A DNA stretch of 64,000 nt from Pseudoruegeria sp. SK021 (GTDB lineage: Bacteria > Pseudomonadota > Alphaproteobacteria > Rhodobacterales > Rhodobacteraceae), in NCBI RefSeq assembly GCF_002119405.1, contig NZ_MTBG01000001.1:186001-250000 (forward strand), in the 5' to 3' direction. Shown here one piece after another: positions 55,518-64,000 of this stretch; the stretch's first letter is position 1; the number at the start of each line of letters is the position of its first letter. The notes beneath the pieces are model-generated. The model saw only the letters and a program-made list of their open reading frames with translations, had not been told where the DNA came from and searched no databases. The translations under genes and the position numbers were made by a program.

Positions 55518-55931
55518 CGCAGGCCTCCTTGGCGCTGCATTATTGCGACGCGACCGTCGTCAGTCGTCACCCTTAAACGTCTCATTTCGTTACCCCATCC
55601 ACGGATCGTTCGTAAAACAAGACCGCCCTCTAGCGCAGTTCCGATCCCACTGTTACCCGTTCTTCATAAATGCGCTGCAATCCGCTTATGCGGTCTGGTT
55701 GGACCTCGGCGGCGGCCTGCGCTTGACACCGGGCGGCATTTCGCAGTACCAGCCAGTCAAATCCCGGAAGTATCTATGGCTTCCGGTCCCTGCATGGCAG
55801 GGATCGACACCGGTCAGCGCGTTGCGCCCACCGGTGCAATTCTGGTTTTCTGCGGCGGTTTCGGCCCTCGCACCGATGTATTTCTGCGGCGTCCTTGGGC
55901 CCCGCATTCGATGGCGAAAGGAGCGAGTGGC
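55518..55931 (+). other. Long spacer upstream of ffh with promoter-like box and hairpins
   Basis: A 414-base stretch with no convincing gene. The frame of ffh is open upstream, but its residues show no family match. TTGACA (55723-55728) is a perfect -35 hexamer without a good -10. Two small hairpins follow: CGGAAG/CTTCCG (55765-55770 with 55780-55785) and TCCCTGC/GCAGGGA (55787-55793 with 55797-55803). It could be a long leader or a small RNA; the 4.5S RNA tetraloop motif was not found. Confidence 0.4.
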
Positions 55932-57449
55932 ATGTTCGAGACCCTGAGCGAACGCCTTGGTGGCGTCTTTGACCGCCTGACCAAGCAAGGCGCGCTGTCC
56001 GAGGATGACGTCAAGACCGCCCTGCGCGAAGTCCGCACCGCCCTGCTAGAGGCCGATGTGTCGCTGCCCGTCGCCCGCGATTTTGTCAAAGCCGTTCAAG
56101 ACAAGGCCACGGGCCAATCGGTCACCAAATCGGTGACCCCGGGCCAGCAGGTCATTAAGATCGTCCATGACGAACTGGTGCACTTTCTGGCCGGTGACGC
56201 CGCCACGGCAGGCGAGCTGAAGATCGACAACCCGCCATCCGCGATCCTGATGGTGGGCTTGCAAGGCTCGGGCAAGACCACCACCACCGCCAAGCTGGCC
56301 AAGCGCCTGTTTGACAAAAGTGGCAAGCGCGTCCTGATGGCCTCGCTCGATACCAACCGGCCCGCCGCGCAGGAACAGCTTGCGATTCTGGGCGTGCAGA
56401 TCGGCGTCGATACCCTGCCCATCGTCAAGGGTCAGTCCGCCACCGAGATCGCCAAACGCGCCAAAACCCAAGCCAGCTTGGGCGGCTATGACGTCTACAT
56501 GCTCGACACCGCCGGCCGTCTGCACATCGACGACGTGCTGATGGACGAGGTTCAGGCCGTTCGTGACATCACCAGCCCGCGGGAAACCCTGCTGGTGGTC
56601 GATGGCTTGACCGGTCAGGACGCCGTCAACGTCGCCACCGAATTCGACGGCAAGGTCGGCGTGACCGGCGTTGTACTGACCCGGATGGATGGCGACGGGC
56701 GCGGCGGTGCCGCCCTATCCATGCGCGCCGTCACCGGCAAGCCGATCAAGTTCGTCGGCCTTGGCGAAAAACTGGACGCGATCGAAGAATTCCACCCCGA
56801 ACGCGTTGCGGGCCGGATCCTTGGCATGGGCGATATCGTCAGCCTTGTTGAGAAAGCCCAAGAAACCATCGAGGCCGAACAGGCCGAACGCATGATGAAG
56901 CGGTTCCAAAAGGGCCAATTCAACATGAACGATCTGCGCAACCAGCTTGAGCAGATGATGAAGATGGGCGGCATGGAAGGCGTCATGGGCATGCTTCCGG
57001 GCATGGGCAAGATGCAAAAGCAGATGGCCGAATCGGGTTTGGACGACAAAGTCCTGCGCCGCCAGATCGCCCTGATCCAATCCATGACCAAGAAAGAGCG
57101 TGCCAACCCTGCTCTGCTTCAGGCCAGCCGCAAAAAGCGGATCGCCAAGGGTGCCGGTCTCGACGTGTCCGAATTGAACCGACTTCTCAAAATGCACCGC
57201 CAGATGGCGGACATGATGAAGAAGATGGGCAAGATGGGCAAAAAAGGCATGATGCGTCAGCTCGGCGGCTTGCTCGGCGGCAAAGGCGGCATGCCCAGCC
57301 AAGCCGAGATCGCGGCGGCCCAACAGCAGATGGGTGCGGCCGGTGCTGGTGCCGGGGCGGCTCCCGCCGCGCTACCGGGCGGTTTTCCCGGCCTCGGCGG
57401 CGGCGCGGCTTTGCCCCCGGGCCTGTCGGGATTTGGCAAAAAGAAATGA
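55932..57449 (+). CDS. ffh: Signal recognition particle protein Ffh
   Basis: Ffh binds 4.5S RNA and signal sequences and delivers nascent membrane proteins to FtsY. The 505-residue protein has the N domain (1-85), the GTPase G domain with GLQGSGKTTTTAKLA, DTAGRLHID and TRMDGDGRGG, and the methionine-rich M domain (from about 330) with MMKRFQKGQFNMNDL and GMLPGMGKMQKQM. A glycine- and alanine-rich tail ends it. ATG 55932 follows AAAGGAG. It is the first gene of the ribosomal/tRNA-modification operon. Confidence 0.96.
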   Translation: MFETLSERLGGVFDRLTKQGALSEDDVKTALREVRTALLEADVSLPVARDFVKAVQDKATGQSVTKSVTPGQQVIKIVHDELVHFLAGDAATAGELKIDNPPSAILMVGLQGSGKTTTTAKLAKRLFDKSGKRVLMASLDTNRPAAQEQLAILGVQIGVDTLPIVKGQSATEIAKRAKTQASLGGYDVYMLDTAGRLHIDDVLMDEVQAVRDITSPRETLLVVDGLTGQDAVNVATEFDGKVGVTGVVLTRMDGDGRGGAALSMRAVTGKPIKFVGLGEKLDAIEEFHPERVAGRILGMGDIVSLVEKAQETIEAEQAERMMKRFQKGQFNMNDLRNQLEQMMKMGGMEGVMGMLPGMGKMQKQMAESGLDDKVLRRQIALIQSMTKKERANPALLQASRKKRIAKGAGLDVSELNRLLKMHRQMADMMKKMGKMGKKGMMRQLGGLLGGKGGMPSQAEIAAAQQQMGAAGAGAGAAPAALPGGFPGLGGGAALPPGLSGFGKKK

Positions 57450-57478
57450 CCCTATCCTCACTGCATATGCCCCGCGCG

Positions 57479-57518
57479 GTCCGACAAAAGTCCGACGAAA
57501 GTCCGACAGATTTCCGAC
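57479..57518 (+). repeat. Four heptamers with an 11-bp period before the chorismate mutase gene
   Basis: GTCCGAC occurs at 57479, 57490 and 57501, and a degenerate copy TTCCGAC at 57512. The starts are spaced exactly 11 bp, about one turn of the helix, in the 97-base gap between ffh and the chorismate mutase gene. Confidence 0.55.
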
Positions 57519-57546
57519 ACGCGGTTTTGCCCGTTCGGAGGCTGCC

Positions 57547-57843
57547 ATGACCGACGCCGTCACCCGCGCCGCATCGCTTCTCAAGGATCATCGCGACAGC
57601 ATCGACCGGCTGGATGCTATCTTGGTCTACACGCTGGGCGAGCGGTTCAAACACACGCAGTCCGTGGGCCAGCTTAAGGCGGAACACGACCTGCCCCCCT
57701 CTGATCCAGCCCGAGAGGCGCAGCAAATCGCGCGTCTGGAACAGCTGGCACTTGATGCCAATCTCGACCCTGCCTTCGCCAAAGACTTCCTAAATTTTAT
57801 CATCCGGGAAGTCATTCAGCACCATAACAAGCAGAAATCATAG
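57547..57843 (+). CDS. Chorismate mutase, AroQ type
   Basis: A 98-residue all-helical protein: the start HRDSIDRLDAILVYTLGERF and later FAKDFLNFIIREVIQHHNK match the monofunctional AroQ class, which turns chorismate into prephenate for phenylalanine and tyrosine. GGAG precedes the ATG. It sits between ffh and rpsP, an order known in alphaproteobacteria. It is not fused to prephenate dehydratase. Confidence 0.92.
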   Translation: MTDAVTRAASLLKDHRDSIDRLDAILVYTLGERFKHTQSVGQLKAEHDLPPSDPAREAQQIARLEQLALDANLDPAFAKDFLNFIIREVIQHHNKQKS

Positions 57844-57882
57844 GGGAATTCCCCTAGCACGCCATTCAAAGGAGAAAACCAA

Positions 57883-58281
57883 ATGGCCATGAAAATTCGT
57901 CTCGCCCGTGGCGGTTCCAACAAGCGCCCGTTCTACCGTGTTGTCGCCTCCGACAGCCGGATGCCGCGCGACGGCCGCTACATCGAAAAGCTGGGCATGT
58001 ATAACCCGCTCCTGCCGAAAGACAGCGAAGACCGCGTCAAGATGGACATCGAGCGCGTCCAGTACTGGATGTCCAAAGGTGCCAAGCCGACCGACCGCGT
58101 CAGCCGCCTTCTGGAAGCTGCCGGTGTTCTGCCGAAAGTCGAACGCGCCAACCTGAAAAAGGGCGTCCCCGGCAAGAAAGCCACTGAACGCGCTGCGAAA
58201 AATGCCGCCAAAGCTGCGGAAGCCGCTGAAGCTGCTGCTGCTGCTGCTCCAGCTCCGGCTGAAGACGCCGCCGCCGAATAA
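57883..58281 (+). CDS. rpsP: 30S ribosomal protein S16
   Basis: S16 is a small assembly protein of the 30S body. Residues 1-80 hold the family core ([34 protein letters not shown]). The protein is longer than the usual 80-90 residues: the last 50 are alanine, proline and glutamate rich ([16 protein letters not shown]), a tail seen in many alphaproteobacteria. GCT codons are repeated near 58230-58250. Confidence 0.95.
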   Translation: MAMKIRLARGGSNKRPFYRVVASDSRMPRDGRYIEKLGMYNPLLPKDSEDRVKMDIERVQYWMSKGAKPTDRVSRLLEAAGVLPKVERANLKKGVPGKKATERAAKNAAKAAEAAEAAAAAAPAPAEDAAAE

Positions 58282-58356
58282 TCACCGTCGCTTCGCGCCG
58301 ACCGGTCTGATCCGGTCGGCGCGGGCAACGAAATGCCGATCTAGGCAGGAGGCCGC

Positions 58357-58500
58357 ATGATCCGGCTGGTGATTTATCTGGTCTTGTTCACGACCGGCCT
58401 GTGGGCCGGAGCGAAATACGAACGCGCGATCTATTCCGACGCCTGCCATGCCGCAGGCGGATCGGTCGACCCGCGCCACTTCTGCACAGGCGCACCCTAA
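58357..58500 (+). CDS. Small membrane protein between rpsP and rimM
   Basis: A 47-residue reading frame. The first 17 residues form a hydrophobic helix ([15 protein letters not shown]) and the rest is polar with two cysteines (SDACHAAGG and RHFCTGAP). A strong AGGAGG ribosome binding site lies 4 bases before the ATG, and the stop overlaps the rimM start as TAATG, so rimM translation is probably coupled to it. I do not recognise a named family. The spacing, ribosome site and helix support it being real. Confidence 0.7.
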   Translation: MIRLVIYLVLFTTGLWAGAKYERAIYSDACHAAGGSVDPRHFCTGAP

Positions 58501-59039
58501 TGACTTCACCTTTGATCTGTGTCGGCGCGATCGCCGGGTCGTTTGGCGTCCGGGGCGAGGTTCGCCTAAAAAGCTTTTGCGCCGATCCCCTCGCCATCGG
58601 CGATTACGCCCCACTGACCACCGAAGACGGCAGCCGCAGTTTCACGGTGCAAATCACCGGTCAGATCAAGGATGGCTTGGCCGCGCGCCTGTCCGGCATC
58701 GCCACAAAAGAAGCGGCAGATGCCCTGAAAGGCCTGCGCCTGTTCGCCCCGCGCGACCGACTGCCCGGCCTGCCGGATGACGAATTCTATCATACCGATC
58801 TGATCGGACTAGAGGTCGTCGATACCGGCGGCCACATCCTTGGCCGGGTCAGCGCAGTGCTGAACCACGGAGCCTCGGACTTGATCGAGGTTCAAGGCAA
58901 GGGCCTGAAAGACGGTCTTTTGTTGCCCTTCACCCAAGCGGTGGTGCCGACGGTAGACCTGACCGCAGGCCGGATGGTTGTGGATCCCCCGGAGGGCGCA
59001 GTGCCGGACCGGGCGGGACCGTCCGGGACCGCGACATGA
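58500..59039 (+). CDS. rimM: Ribosome maturation factor RimM
   Basis: RimM assists 30S maturation around S19. The 179-residue protein has the N-terminal barrel [21 protein letters not shown] and the PRC-like C-terminal domain with [24 protein letters not shown] and [10 protein letters not shown]. Start and stop both overlap neighbours (TAATG before, ATGA shared with trmD), so it is tightly coupled within the operon. Confidence 0.95.
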   Translation: MTSPLICVGAIAGSFGVRGEVRLKSFCADPLAIGDYAPLTTEDGSRSFTVQITGQIKDGLAARLSGIATKEAADALKGLRLFAPRDRLPGLPDDEFYHTDLIGLEVVDTGGHILGRVSAVLNHGASDLIEVQGKGLKDGLLLPFTQAVVPTVDLTAGRMVVDPPEGAVPDRAGPSGTAT

Positions 59040-59866
59040 CCCTGCCGCCGAAGTCCCACGGCCGCAAGGCAATCTATGCCAGCCCAAAACCACGCGCCCT
59101 CATGACCGACCGGCCTGAACTGGCCGGGGCATGGGCCGCAAAAGTCATCACTCTGTTTCCAGAGGAATTTCCCGGAGTTTTAGGCGCGTCCCTGACCGGA
59201 AAGGCCTTGCAGGAAGGGCTGTGGCAACTGGACACCATCGATCTGCGCCAATTTGGCGAAGGCCGGCACCGCAATGTCGACGACACCCCTGCGGGCGGCG
59301 GTGCGGGCATGGTGCTGCGCCCGGACGTGCTGTCCAATGCCCTGACCCATGCGGCAATCGGCACCCCGGCGGATCGCGGGCTCTGGCCGATCATCGCCCT
59401 CAGCCCGCGCGGCATCCCCTTCACCCAAGCCATGGCGCAAGGCCTCAGCCGCGCCCAAGGAATGACCCTGATTTGTGGGCGTTTTGAGGGGTTTGACCAA
59501 CGAGTTCTGGATTCCTACGGTGTCATCGAAGTCTCGCTTGGCGATTTCGTCATGACCGGCGGCGAGATCGCAGCTCAGGCCTTGATCGACGCCACGGTCC
59601 GCCTTATACCGCAAGTCTTGGGGAATCAGGCTTCGGTAGAAGAAGAATCTTTTTCTGCTGGTCTGCTTGAACATCCGCAATACACGAAACCTGCTCTTTG
59701 GGATGGCCGCACGGTCCCTGACATTCTCCTGTCGGGTCACCACGCGAAAATTGCCAGCTGGAGGCAGGACCAAGCCGAAAGGCTAACAAAGGAACGTCGC
59801 CCTGACCTCTGGCGGGCTTACTGTGCAGCGCATGGTAGGGACCCGGACGGAGACCAAGAGCTCTAG
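59036..59866 (+). CDS. trmD: tRNA (guanine-N1-)-methyltransferase
   Basis: TrmD methylates G37 next to the anticodon of some tRNAs and prevents frameshifting. The 276-residue protein has the knotted SPOUT core with [26 protein letters not shown] and [18 protein letters not shown], and GGGAGMV early. About 25 residues at the N-terminus ([19 protein letters not shown]) precede the usual start and are common in Rhodobacterales. Its ATG overlaps the rimM stop. Confidence 0.95.
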   Translation: MTLPPKSHGRKAIYASPKPRALMTDRPELAGAWAAKVITLFPEEFPGVLGASLTGKALQEGLWQLDTIDLRQFGEGRHRNVDDTPAGGGAGMVLRPDVLSNALTHAAIGTPADRGLWPIIALSPRGIPFTQAMAQGLSRAQGMTLICGRFEGFDQRVLDSYGVIEVSLGDFVMTGGEIAAQALIDATVRLIPQVLGNQASVEEESFSAGLLEHPQYTKPALWDGRTVPDILLSGHHAKIASWRQDQAERLTKERRPDLWRAYCAAHGRDPDGDQEL

Positions 59867-59914
59867 GGGCGCATCAACGTCGCGGACAACCGCGCCACAG
59901 TAAGGATGATAGCG

Positions 59915-60307
59915 ATGAATCTGATCGCGCAACTGGAAGCCGAGCAAATCGCTCAGCTGGGAACCACGGTTCCTGACTTCAGAGCGGGTGATACCATCCG
60001 CGTCGGTTATAAAGTGACCGAAGGCACCCGCACCCGGGTCCAGAACTACGAAGGCGTTTGCATTTCGCGCAAGAATGGCGCGGGCATTGCCGGATCGTTC
60101 ACGGTCCGCAAAATTTCTTTCGGTGAAGGCGTGGAACGTGTGTTCCCCCTGCACTCGACCAACATCGACAGCATCACCGTCGTCCGTCGCGGTAAAGTGC
60201 GTCGCGCCAAGCTGTACTTCCTGCGGGATCGTCGCGGCAAGTCGGCCCGTATCGTCGAAAAGACCAACTACAAGCCCTTGGCCGCGCAGGCCGGGTCCGA
60301 CGCATAA
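59915..60307 (+). CDS. rplS: 50S ribosomal protein L19
   Basis: L19 lies at the subunit interface. The 130-residue protein has [29 protein letters not shown] and the basic [26 protein letters not shown] 59915 ([11 protein letters not shown]) follows AAGGA by 8 bases; ATG 59906 is out of favour. It follows trmD in the operon. Confidence 0.96.
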   Translation: MNLIAQLEAEQIAQLGTTVPDFRAGDTIRVGYKVTEGTRTRVQNYEGVCISRKNGAGIAGSFTVRKISFGEGVERVFPLHSTNIDSITVVRRGKVRRAKLYFLRDRRGKSARIVEKTNYKPLAAQAGSDA

Positions 60308-60318
60308 GGACGCCCGAG

Positions 60319-60540
60319 ATGAAAACCGATACCCATCCCGATTACCACTCGATCACCGTAAAGATGACCGACGGCTCCACTTACGAGACGCGCTCGACCT
60401 ATGGCAAGGAAGGCGCAACTCTGGTGCTTGACATCGATCCTTCGGTGCACCCTGCCTGGACCGGCGGCAACACTCGCCTGATGGACACCGGCGGCCGTGT
60501 GTCGAAGTTCAAGAAAAAGTACGAAGGTCTGGGCTTCTAA
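60319..60540 (+). CDS. rpmE: 50S ribosomal protein L31
   Basis: L31 is a 73-residue protein at the central protuberance. It begins [19 protein letters not shown] and ends [12 protein letters not shown]. The first CxxC zinc pair of the classical zinc form is absent, so this is the zinc-free type. It is the last gene of the operon and ends before a strong terminator. Confidence 0.95.
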   Translation: MKTDTHPDYHSITVKMTDGSTYETRSTYGKEGATLVLDIDPSVHPAWTGGNTRLMDTGGRVSKFKKKYEGLGF

Positions 60541-60563
60541 GCTTACGACGTTCTTTAAGATCG

Positions 60564-60595
60564 AAAGGCCCGGTGGCATTACGCCCCGGGCCTTT
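60564..60595. terminator. Bidirectional terminator after rpmE
   Basis: A 10-bp perfect stem (AAAGGCCCGG/CCGGGCCTTT; 60564-60573 with 60586-60595) and a 12-base loop, with T-runs on both strands. It lies between the convergent rpmE and Hsp70-like genes. Confidence 0.87.
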
Positions 60596-60622
60596 TGCGT
60601 TCTGGAAGACCTTGCCCGGAGC

Positions 60623-61885
60623 TTAGCCCGGCACGTCCCCGGCGGCCAAGGCCAGCCCCGTGACAACGGCGGTCAATGCGTCGGAATATTCCAGCCGCGC
60701 CGCAGGGAATTCATCCCGGATCGCATCGCTGACCACCGCCATCAGGCTGGAGCCGCCGACAAAGATGACCCGGTCGATGGCCGACGGTGCGATCCCGGCC
60801 AAATTCAATGTTTCGCGGGCACAAGTCCGAATGCGCGCCACGTCCTCGGCCAAAGATTGCGCCAGATCGGTCTTGGTCAGCGGCACCGCCAGACGCGGCT
60901 GAACAACCTTCAGATCAATGATCGCTGCATCGCGCTCGGGCGTGTTCGCCGCGATCTTGCCCTTTTCGACCGCGAAGGCGACATCATGGCCCAGATGATG
61001 CTCTAGGACCGTGCCCAGCCGCGCGAACTTTTCCGGGTTCACGGCCAGTTTTTCCATCCGGGCCACATCGCGCTGCAATTCACCGGAATAGAGAAAGGGG
61101 ATTTTCTCCCAGCTTGCCAGATCCTGAAACAGATGGCCCGGGGCCCGCAGCACCCCCGGCCCCATTTCCTTGCGCAGGTCCGATCCGCGTCCAAACAACG
61201 GCATCACATGATCAACGCTTAAGCTTTTGTCGAAATTGGTGCCGCCGATGCGCACCCCGTGGCTGGCCAGAATCTCAGTCCCCGAAGCGCCGCCGCGGAA
61301 CACCGAAAAATCCGAGGTGCCGCCGCCGATATCAACAATCAAGGCCAACGTGTCAGTGTCCAGCGCACCATAGGCCCGTGCCGCCGCCTCTGGTTCGGCC
61401 AAAAACCGGATATCGCGGAAACCCGCATATTCATAACAGGCCGTCAGATCAGCCAGCGCTTGCGCGTCCCGCTCGGGGTCGTTGGTGTGAAAATGAACCG
61501 GACGCCCCGACACGACGCTGTCGAAACTCTGGAAACACGCCGCCTCGGCCCGCGCTTTCAACGTGGCCAGAAACCGGCCAATGATATCGACGAAGGTCAG
61601 ACGCTCGCCTTGGATATGACGGGACTCGTGCATCAATGGCGTGCCCAGCACCCGTTTGAGCGACCGCATGAACCGCCCTTCCCGCCCTTCTATCAAGGCG
61701 GCATTGGCGGGCGAGCCATAGAGCGCCCGGCGCAGCGACGGATCGAAGAATACCGAGGTCGGCAAGGTCTGGCCGCCCGGCTCTACATCGATCAGATGCG
61801 CCTTGCCATTCACGGTCAGACCGACCGCAGAATTCGAGGTTCCGAAATCGATGCCAAGGGTCGATTGAGACTGCGGCAGGGTCAT
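60623..61885 (-). CDS. Hsp70-like actin-fold ATPase (YegD type)
   Basis: A 420-residue protein with the Hsp70 ATPase fold: LGIDFGTSNSAVGL (phosphate 1), DIGGGTSDFSVFRG (phosphate 2) and VIFVGGSSLMAVV (adenosine site). There is no substrate-binding domain or lid, as in the YegD group, so it is not a DnaK. Function unknown. It is divergent from mipZ, and the rpmE terminator lies beyond its end. Confidence 0.88.
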   Translation of the reverse strand: MTLPQSQSTLGIDFGTSNSAVGLTVNGKAHLIDVEPGGQTLPTSVFFDPSLRRALYGSPANAALIEGREGRFMRSLKRVLGTPLMHESRHIQGERLTFVDIIGRFLATLKARAEAACFQSFDSVVSGRPVHFHTNDPERDAQALADLTACYEYAGFRDIRFLAEPEAAARAYGALDTDTLALIVDIGGGTSDFSVFRGGASGTEILASHGVRIGGTNFDKSLSVDHVMPLFGRGSDLRKEMGPGVLRAPGHLFQDLASWEKIPFLYSGELQRDVARMEKLAVNPEKFARLGTVLEHHLGHDVAFAVEKGKIAANTPERDAAIIDLKVVQPRLAVPLTKTDLAQSLAEDVARIRTCARETLNLAGIAPSAIDRVIFVGGSSLMAVVSDAIRDEFPAARLEYSDALTAVVTGLALAAGDVPG

Positions 61886-62102
61886 GGGGATGGGTCTTTC
61901 TGGGCAGGGATAGACGGCAGGGCTTCAACAAGAGCCGCCTTCTAAAGCACCGGACACCCGGCCTCAACCACTGCCGAACATGCCGCTTGGGCGCACCATC
62001 CGGCACGATATGTCCGATGTGTCTTCCCAACCCTATTTCCACAACATATAGGTAGGGAACAGCCAGAGCATATCCCGGACCCCGGGCAAGACAGGAGCGC
62101 CC

Positions 62103-62912
62103 GTGGCCTATATCGTCGTCGTCGGAAACGAAAAAGGCGGGTCGGGGAAATCCACCACGTCCATGCATATTGCGACTGCTTTGGCGCGAATGGGCCATCG
62201 GGTTGGCGGGCTGGATCTGGACCTGCGTCAAACCAGTTTCGGGCGCTATGTGGAAAACCGCGAAGCATTCTGCGCCCTTGAAGGCCATGACCTGCCCCGG
62301 GTCCATTACCTACCCCTGCCCGAGGTCGATCCGGCCAGCCTGACCGAGGGGCAGAACATCTATGACATGCGCCTCGACGCGGCGGTCAGTCAGATGGAAG
62401 ATAAGGTCGATTTCCTGCTGATCGATTGCCCCGGCTCCCATACCCGGCTCAGTCAGGTCGCCCATTCCTTGGCCGATACGTTGGTGACGCCGCTCAACGA
62501 CAGTTTCATCGACTTCGATCTGTTGGCGCGGCACGATCCCGCCACCGGCAAAATCACCGGACCATCGGTCTATTCCGAAATGGTCTGGAATGCCCGCCAG
62601 CTGCGGGCCCGGGCCGGTCTTAAGGCGATGGACTGGGTGGTGATCCGCAACCGGATGGGCCGCCAGCAGATGCACAACAAGAAAAAGGTCGGTGACGCGC
62701 TGAACGATCTGTCAAAACGGATCGGATTTCGGGTCGCGCCGGGCTTTGCGGAACGGGTGATCTTCCGCGAGCTCTTTCCCCGTGGCCTGACGCTGTTGGA
62801 TCTGCGCGACATCGGGGTCGGAAGTCTGAACTTGTCCAATATCGCAGCCCGGCAAGAAGTCCGCGATCTGATCAACGCGTTGAAACTGCCCGGCGTCAAA
62901 GCCGACTTCTAA
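62103..62912 (+). CDS. mipZ: Division-plane positioning ATPase MipZ
   Basis: MipZ is a ParA-family ATPase that forms a gradient from the poles and stops FtsZ polymerisation away from mid-cell. The 269-residue protein has the deviant Walker A NEKGGSGKSTTS (residues 9-20), LDLDLRQTSFGRYVENR, LIDCPGSHTRLSQ and the MipZ-specific end VIFRELFPRGLTLLDLRD. Translation starts at GTG, 6 bases after AGGAG. It is divergent from the Hsp70-like gene. Confidence 0.92.
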   Translation: MAYIVVVGNEKGGSGKSTTSMHIATALARMGHRVGGLDLDLRQTSFGRYVENREAFCALEGHDLPRVHYLPLPEVDPASLTEGQNIYDMRLDAAVSQMEDKVDFLLIDCPGSHTRLSQVAHSLADTLVTPLNDSFIDFDLLARHDPATGKITGPSVYSEMVWNARQLRARAGLKAMDWVVIRNRMGRQQMHNKKKVGDALNDLSKRIGFRVAPGFAERVIFRELFPRGLTLLDLRDIGVGSLNLSNIAARQEVRDLINALKLPGVKADF

Positions 62913-62936
62913 AGCCTGCGTCCGGCGATCATCGGA

Positions 62937-63980
62937 CTAATCCAGAAGCCGGCCATCCCGAGAGGCCAAGATCGCCACGGGACGGGTCGCGTCGAACGCT
63001 GACAACACGATCAGCAGGATCGCGGTCATCGGCACCGCAATGATGGCCCCGATCAATCCCCAGATACTGGTCCAAATCAACAGCGTGCACAGCACGACCA
63101 CCGGGCTCATGTTGAAAGACCGGCTCATCACGCGCGGTTCCAGCCAGTTGCCGACATAGACCTGCGCAATGGTCAGCAGAACCAGCGTCGAGATCACCTC
63201 GGCCCAATCGCCGGTCAGCAGCATGTCATAGCCAACCACCACGGCGACCCCCATCAGCGACCCGACATAGGGGATGTAATTGAACAGACCGATCAGGAAC
63301 GCCCAGAATACAGCATTCTCGATCCCGAGCAGCCACATCGCCCCATAGGACAACACCGCCAGCACCGCGTTAATCAACGTCTTGGTGAACAGATAGGTCA
63401 CCACCTGTTCGTTGATTTGGTCAAAGATTTCCCGCGCGGTATCACGCTCACCGCCGTCCACCAGCACCAGATCGATCTTGTTGGACAGGGTTTCCCGCTC
63501 GGCCACCATGAAGACCACATAGGTCCCGACCAGCACGATATAGCCGCCCGCGCTGACCACCGTTCCGAACAAGTTCAGCGACAGGGTCGCCAGATCAAGC
63601 CGATCCTGCACCATCATGCGCATGGTTTCCCACGACGGCTGATCCACCAATCCCAACGCATCGCCGACGCTAGCCATTAACCGCAGAATATTGCCCTGAT
63701 AATCGACGCCGGACAGGGCAATGTTGCGCAAATTGGTCACCGCGATCAGGCCAATCATGGTCAAGGCCGCGCCAAAAATCAGCACCACCAACAAATAGAC
63801 CAGCCAGAACGGGCAATGCTTAAGCAGCGACCAGCGCCGCATGGCCTTGGTCGCCCCGACCAGCACATAACTCAGCATGATGGCGATCACGATCGGCAGG
63901 ATCACCGTTCGCCCGTTCACCATGCACCAGATCACCAAAGCAACGAAGGCAGTCAGGTAGAACAGGTTACGCAGTGGCAT
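62937..63980 (-). CDS. AI-2E family transporter (PerM type)
   Basis: A 347-residue membrane protein with about seven to eight hydrophobic segments. Marks are TVILPIVIAIMLSYVL, FLIGLFNYIPYVGSLMGV and WTSIWGLIGAIIAVPMTA, typical of the AI-2E family, whose substrates include signal molecules, sodium/protons or small solutes; which applies here is unknown. The ATG at 63980 follows a GGAGA site at the window edge. It converges on mipZ. Confidence 0.92.
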   Translation of the reverse strand: MPLRNLFYLTAFVALVIWCMVNGRTVILPIVIAIMLSYVLVGATKAMRRWSLLKHCPFWLVYLLVVLIFGAALTMIGLIAVTNLRNIALSGVDYQGNILRLMASVGDALGLVDQPSWETMRMMVQDRLDLATLSLNLFGTVVSAGGYIVLVGTYVVFMVAERETLSNKIDLVLVDGGERDTAREIFDQINEQVVTYLFTKTLINAVLAVLSYGAMWLLGIENAVFWAFLIGLFNYIPYVGSLMGVAVVVGYDMLLTGDWAEVISTLVLLTIAQVYVGNWLEPRVMSRSFNMSPVVVLCTLLIWTSIWGLIGAIIAVPMTAILLIVLSAFDATRPVAILASRDGRLLD

Positions 63981-64000
63981 GGGCGATCGGTCTCCGGCGG

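Noticed and set aside
55740..55830. Possible 4.5S SRP RNA gene before ffh
   Set aside because: The conserved SRP tetraloop and asymmetric-loop motif are not present; only short hairpins are seen.
55497..55931. Upstream extension of the ffh reading frame by 145 codons
   Set aside because: The added residues do not resemble the N domain, and the ATG at 55932 has a good ribosome site and the usual Ffh start.
57479..57518. CRISPR-like array
   Set aside because: Units are 7 bases with 4-base spacers, too short for a CRISPR repeat, and no cas genes are near.

Overview
The window is high-GC chromosomal DNA from an alphaproteobacterium, almost certainly of the Rhodobacterales (Roseobacter/Rhodobacter group). 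The evidence is the gene orders aroA-cmk-rpsA-ihfB-lapA-trpF-trpB, phoH-ybeY-corC-lnt, irr/fabA-fabB-fabI and ffh-aroQ-rpsP-rimM-trmD-rplS-rpmE, a split b/b' ATP synthase F0 operon, a MipZ gene, a receiver-less CtrA-like regulator and a protein with a VPLPA-type C-terminal sorting tail. I cannot name the genus. Coding density is high. I saw no rRNA, tRNA, insertion sequence, prophage or CRISPR array.

Layout. 1-5.7 kb: housekeeping run on the minus strand (aroA, cmk, rpsA, ihfB, lapA, trpF, start of trpB). 5.8-12.8 kb: RNA and envelope maintenance on the minus strand (trmB, a REP-like palindrome, lnt, corC-like, ybeY, phoH, miaB, irr). 13-15.5 kb: unsaturated fatty-acid genes fabA, fabB, fabI on the plus strand. 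15.7-22.3 kb: a plus-strand three-gene cassette of two transglutaminase-fold proteins flanking a fused ATP-grasp/alpha-E protein, probably a peptide-bond making or protein-modifying system of unknown product. 22.5-25.1 kb: an Hsp20 gene with a candidate heat-shock promoter and ROSE-type RNA thermometer, a secreted serine protease, a DUF599 membrane protein and a small exported protein. 25.2-31.9 kb: a tight minus-strand operon of MoxR ATPase, DUF58 protein, BatA/DUF4159 membrane protein and a second large vWA-like membrane protein, a chaperone-type AAA+/vWA system of unknown substrate.

32-45.7 kb: mixed genes: DUF1285, polA, a lipoprotein, an LpxL-like acyltransferase, a zinc-finger protein, an ABC ATPase without an adjacent permease, a diheme cytochrome c, DedA, a DadA-like oxidoreductase, Ppx/GppA, a KtrB/KtrA potassium uptake pair and HIT. 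45.7-49.1 kb: nth, an Ada-type HTH-methyltransferase, an OmpA lipoprotein and the VPLPA-tailed LamG-like protein. 49.2-51.9 kb: ATP synthase F0 operon atpI-atpB-atpE-atpF'-atpF. 52-55.5 kb: DMT exporter, ArsR, a LysR gene whose natural start codon appears to read ATC, azoreductase, and the CtrA-like DNA-binding protein. 55.9-60.5 kb: ffh, chorismate mutase and the ribosomal/tRNA-modification operon. 60.6-64 kb: Hsp70-like ATPase, mipZ and an AI-2E-family permease.

All functional calls come from reading the translated sequences and neighbourhoods; none were checked by database search. Start codons were chosen from Shine-Dalgarno spacing, operon overlaps and remembered family length.
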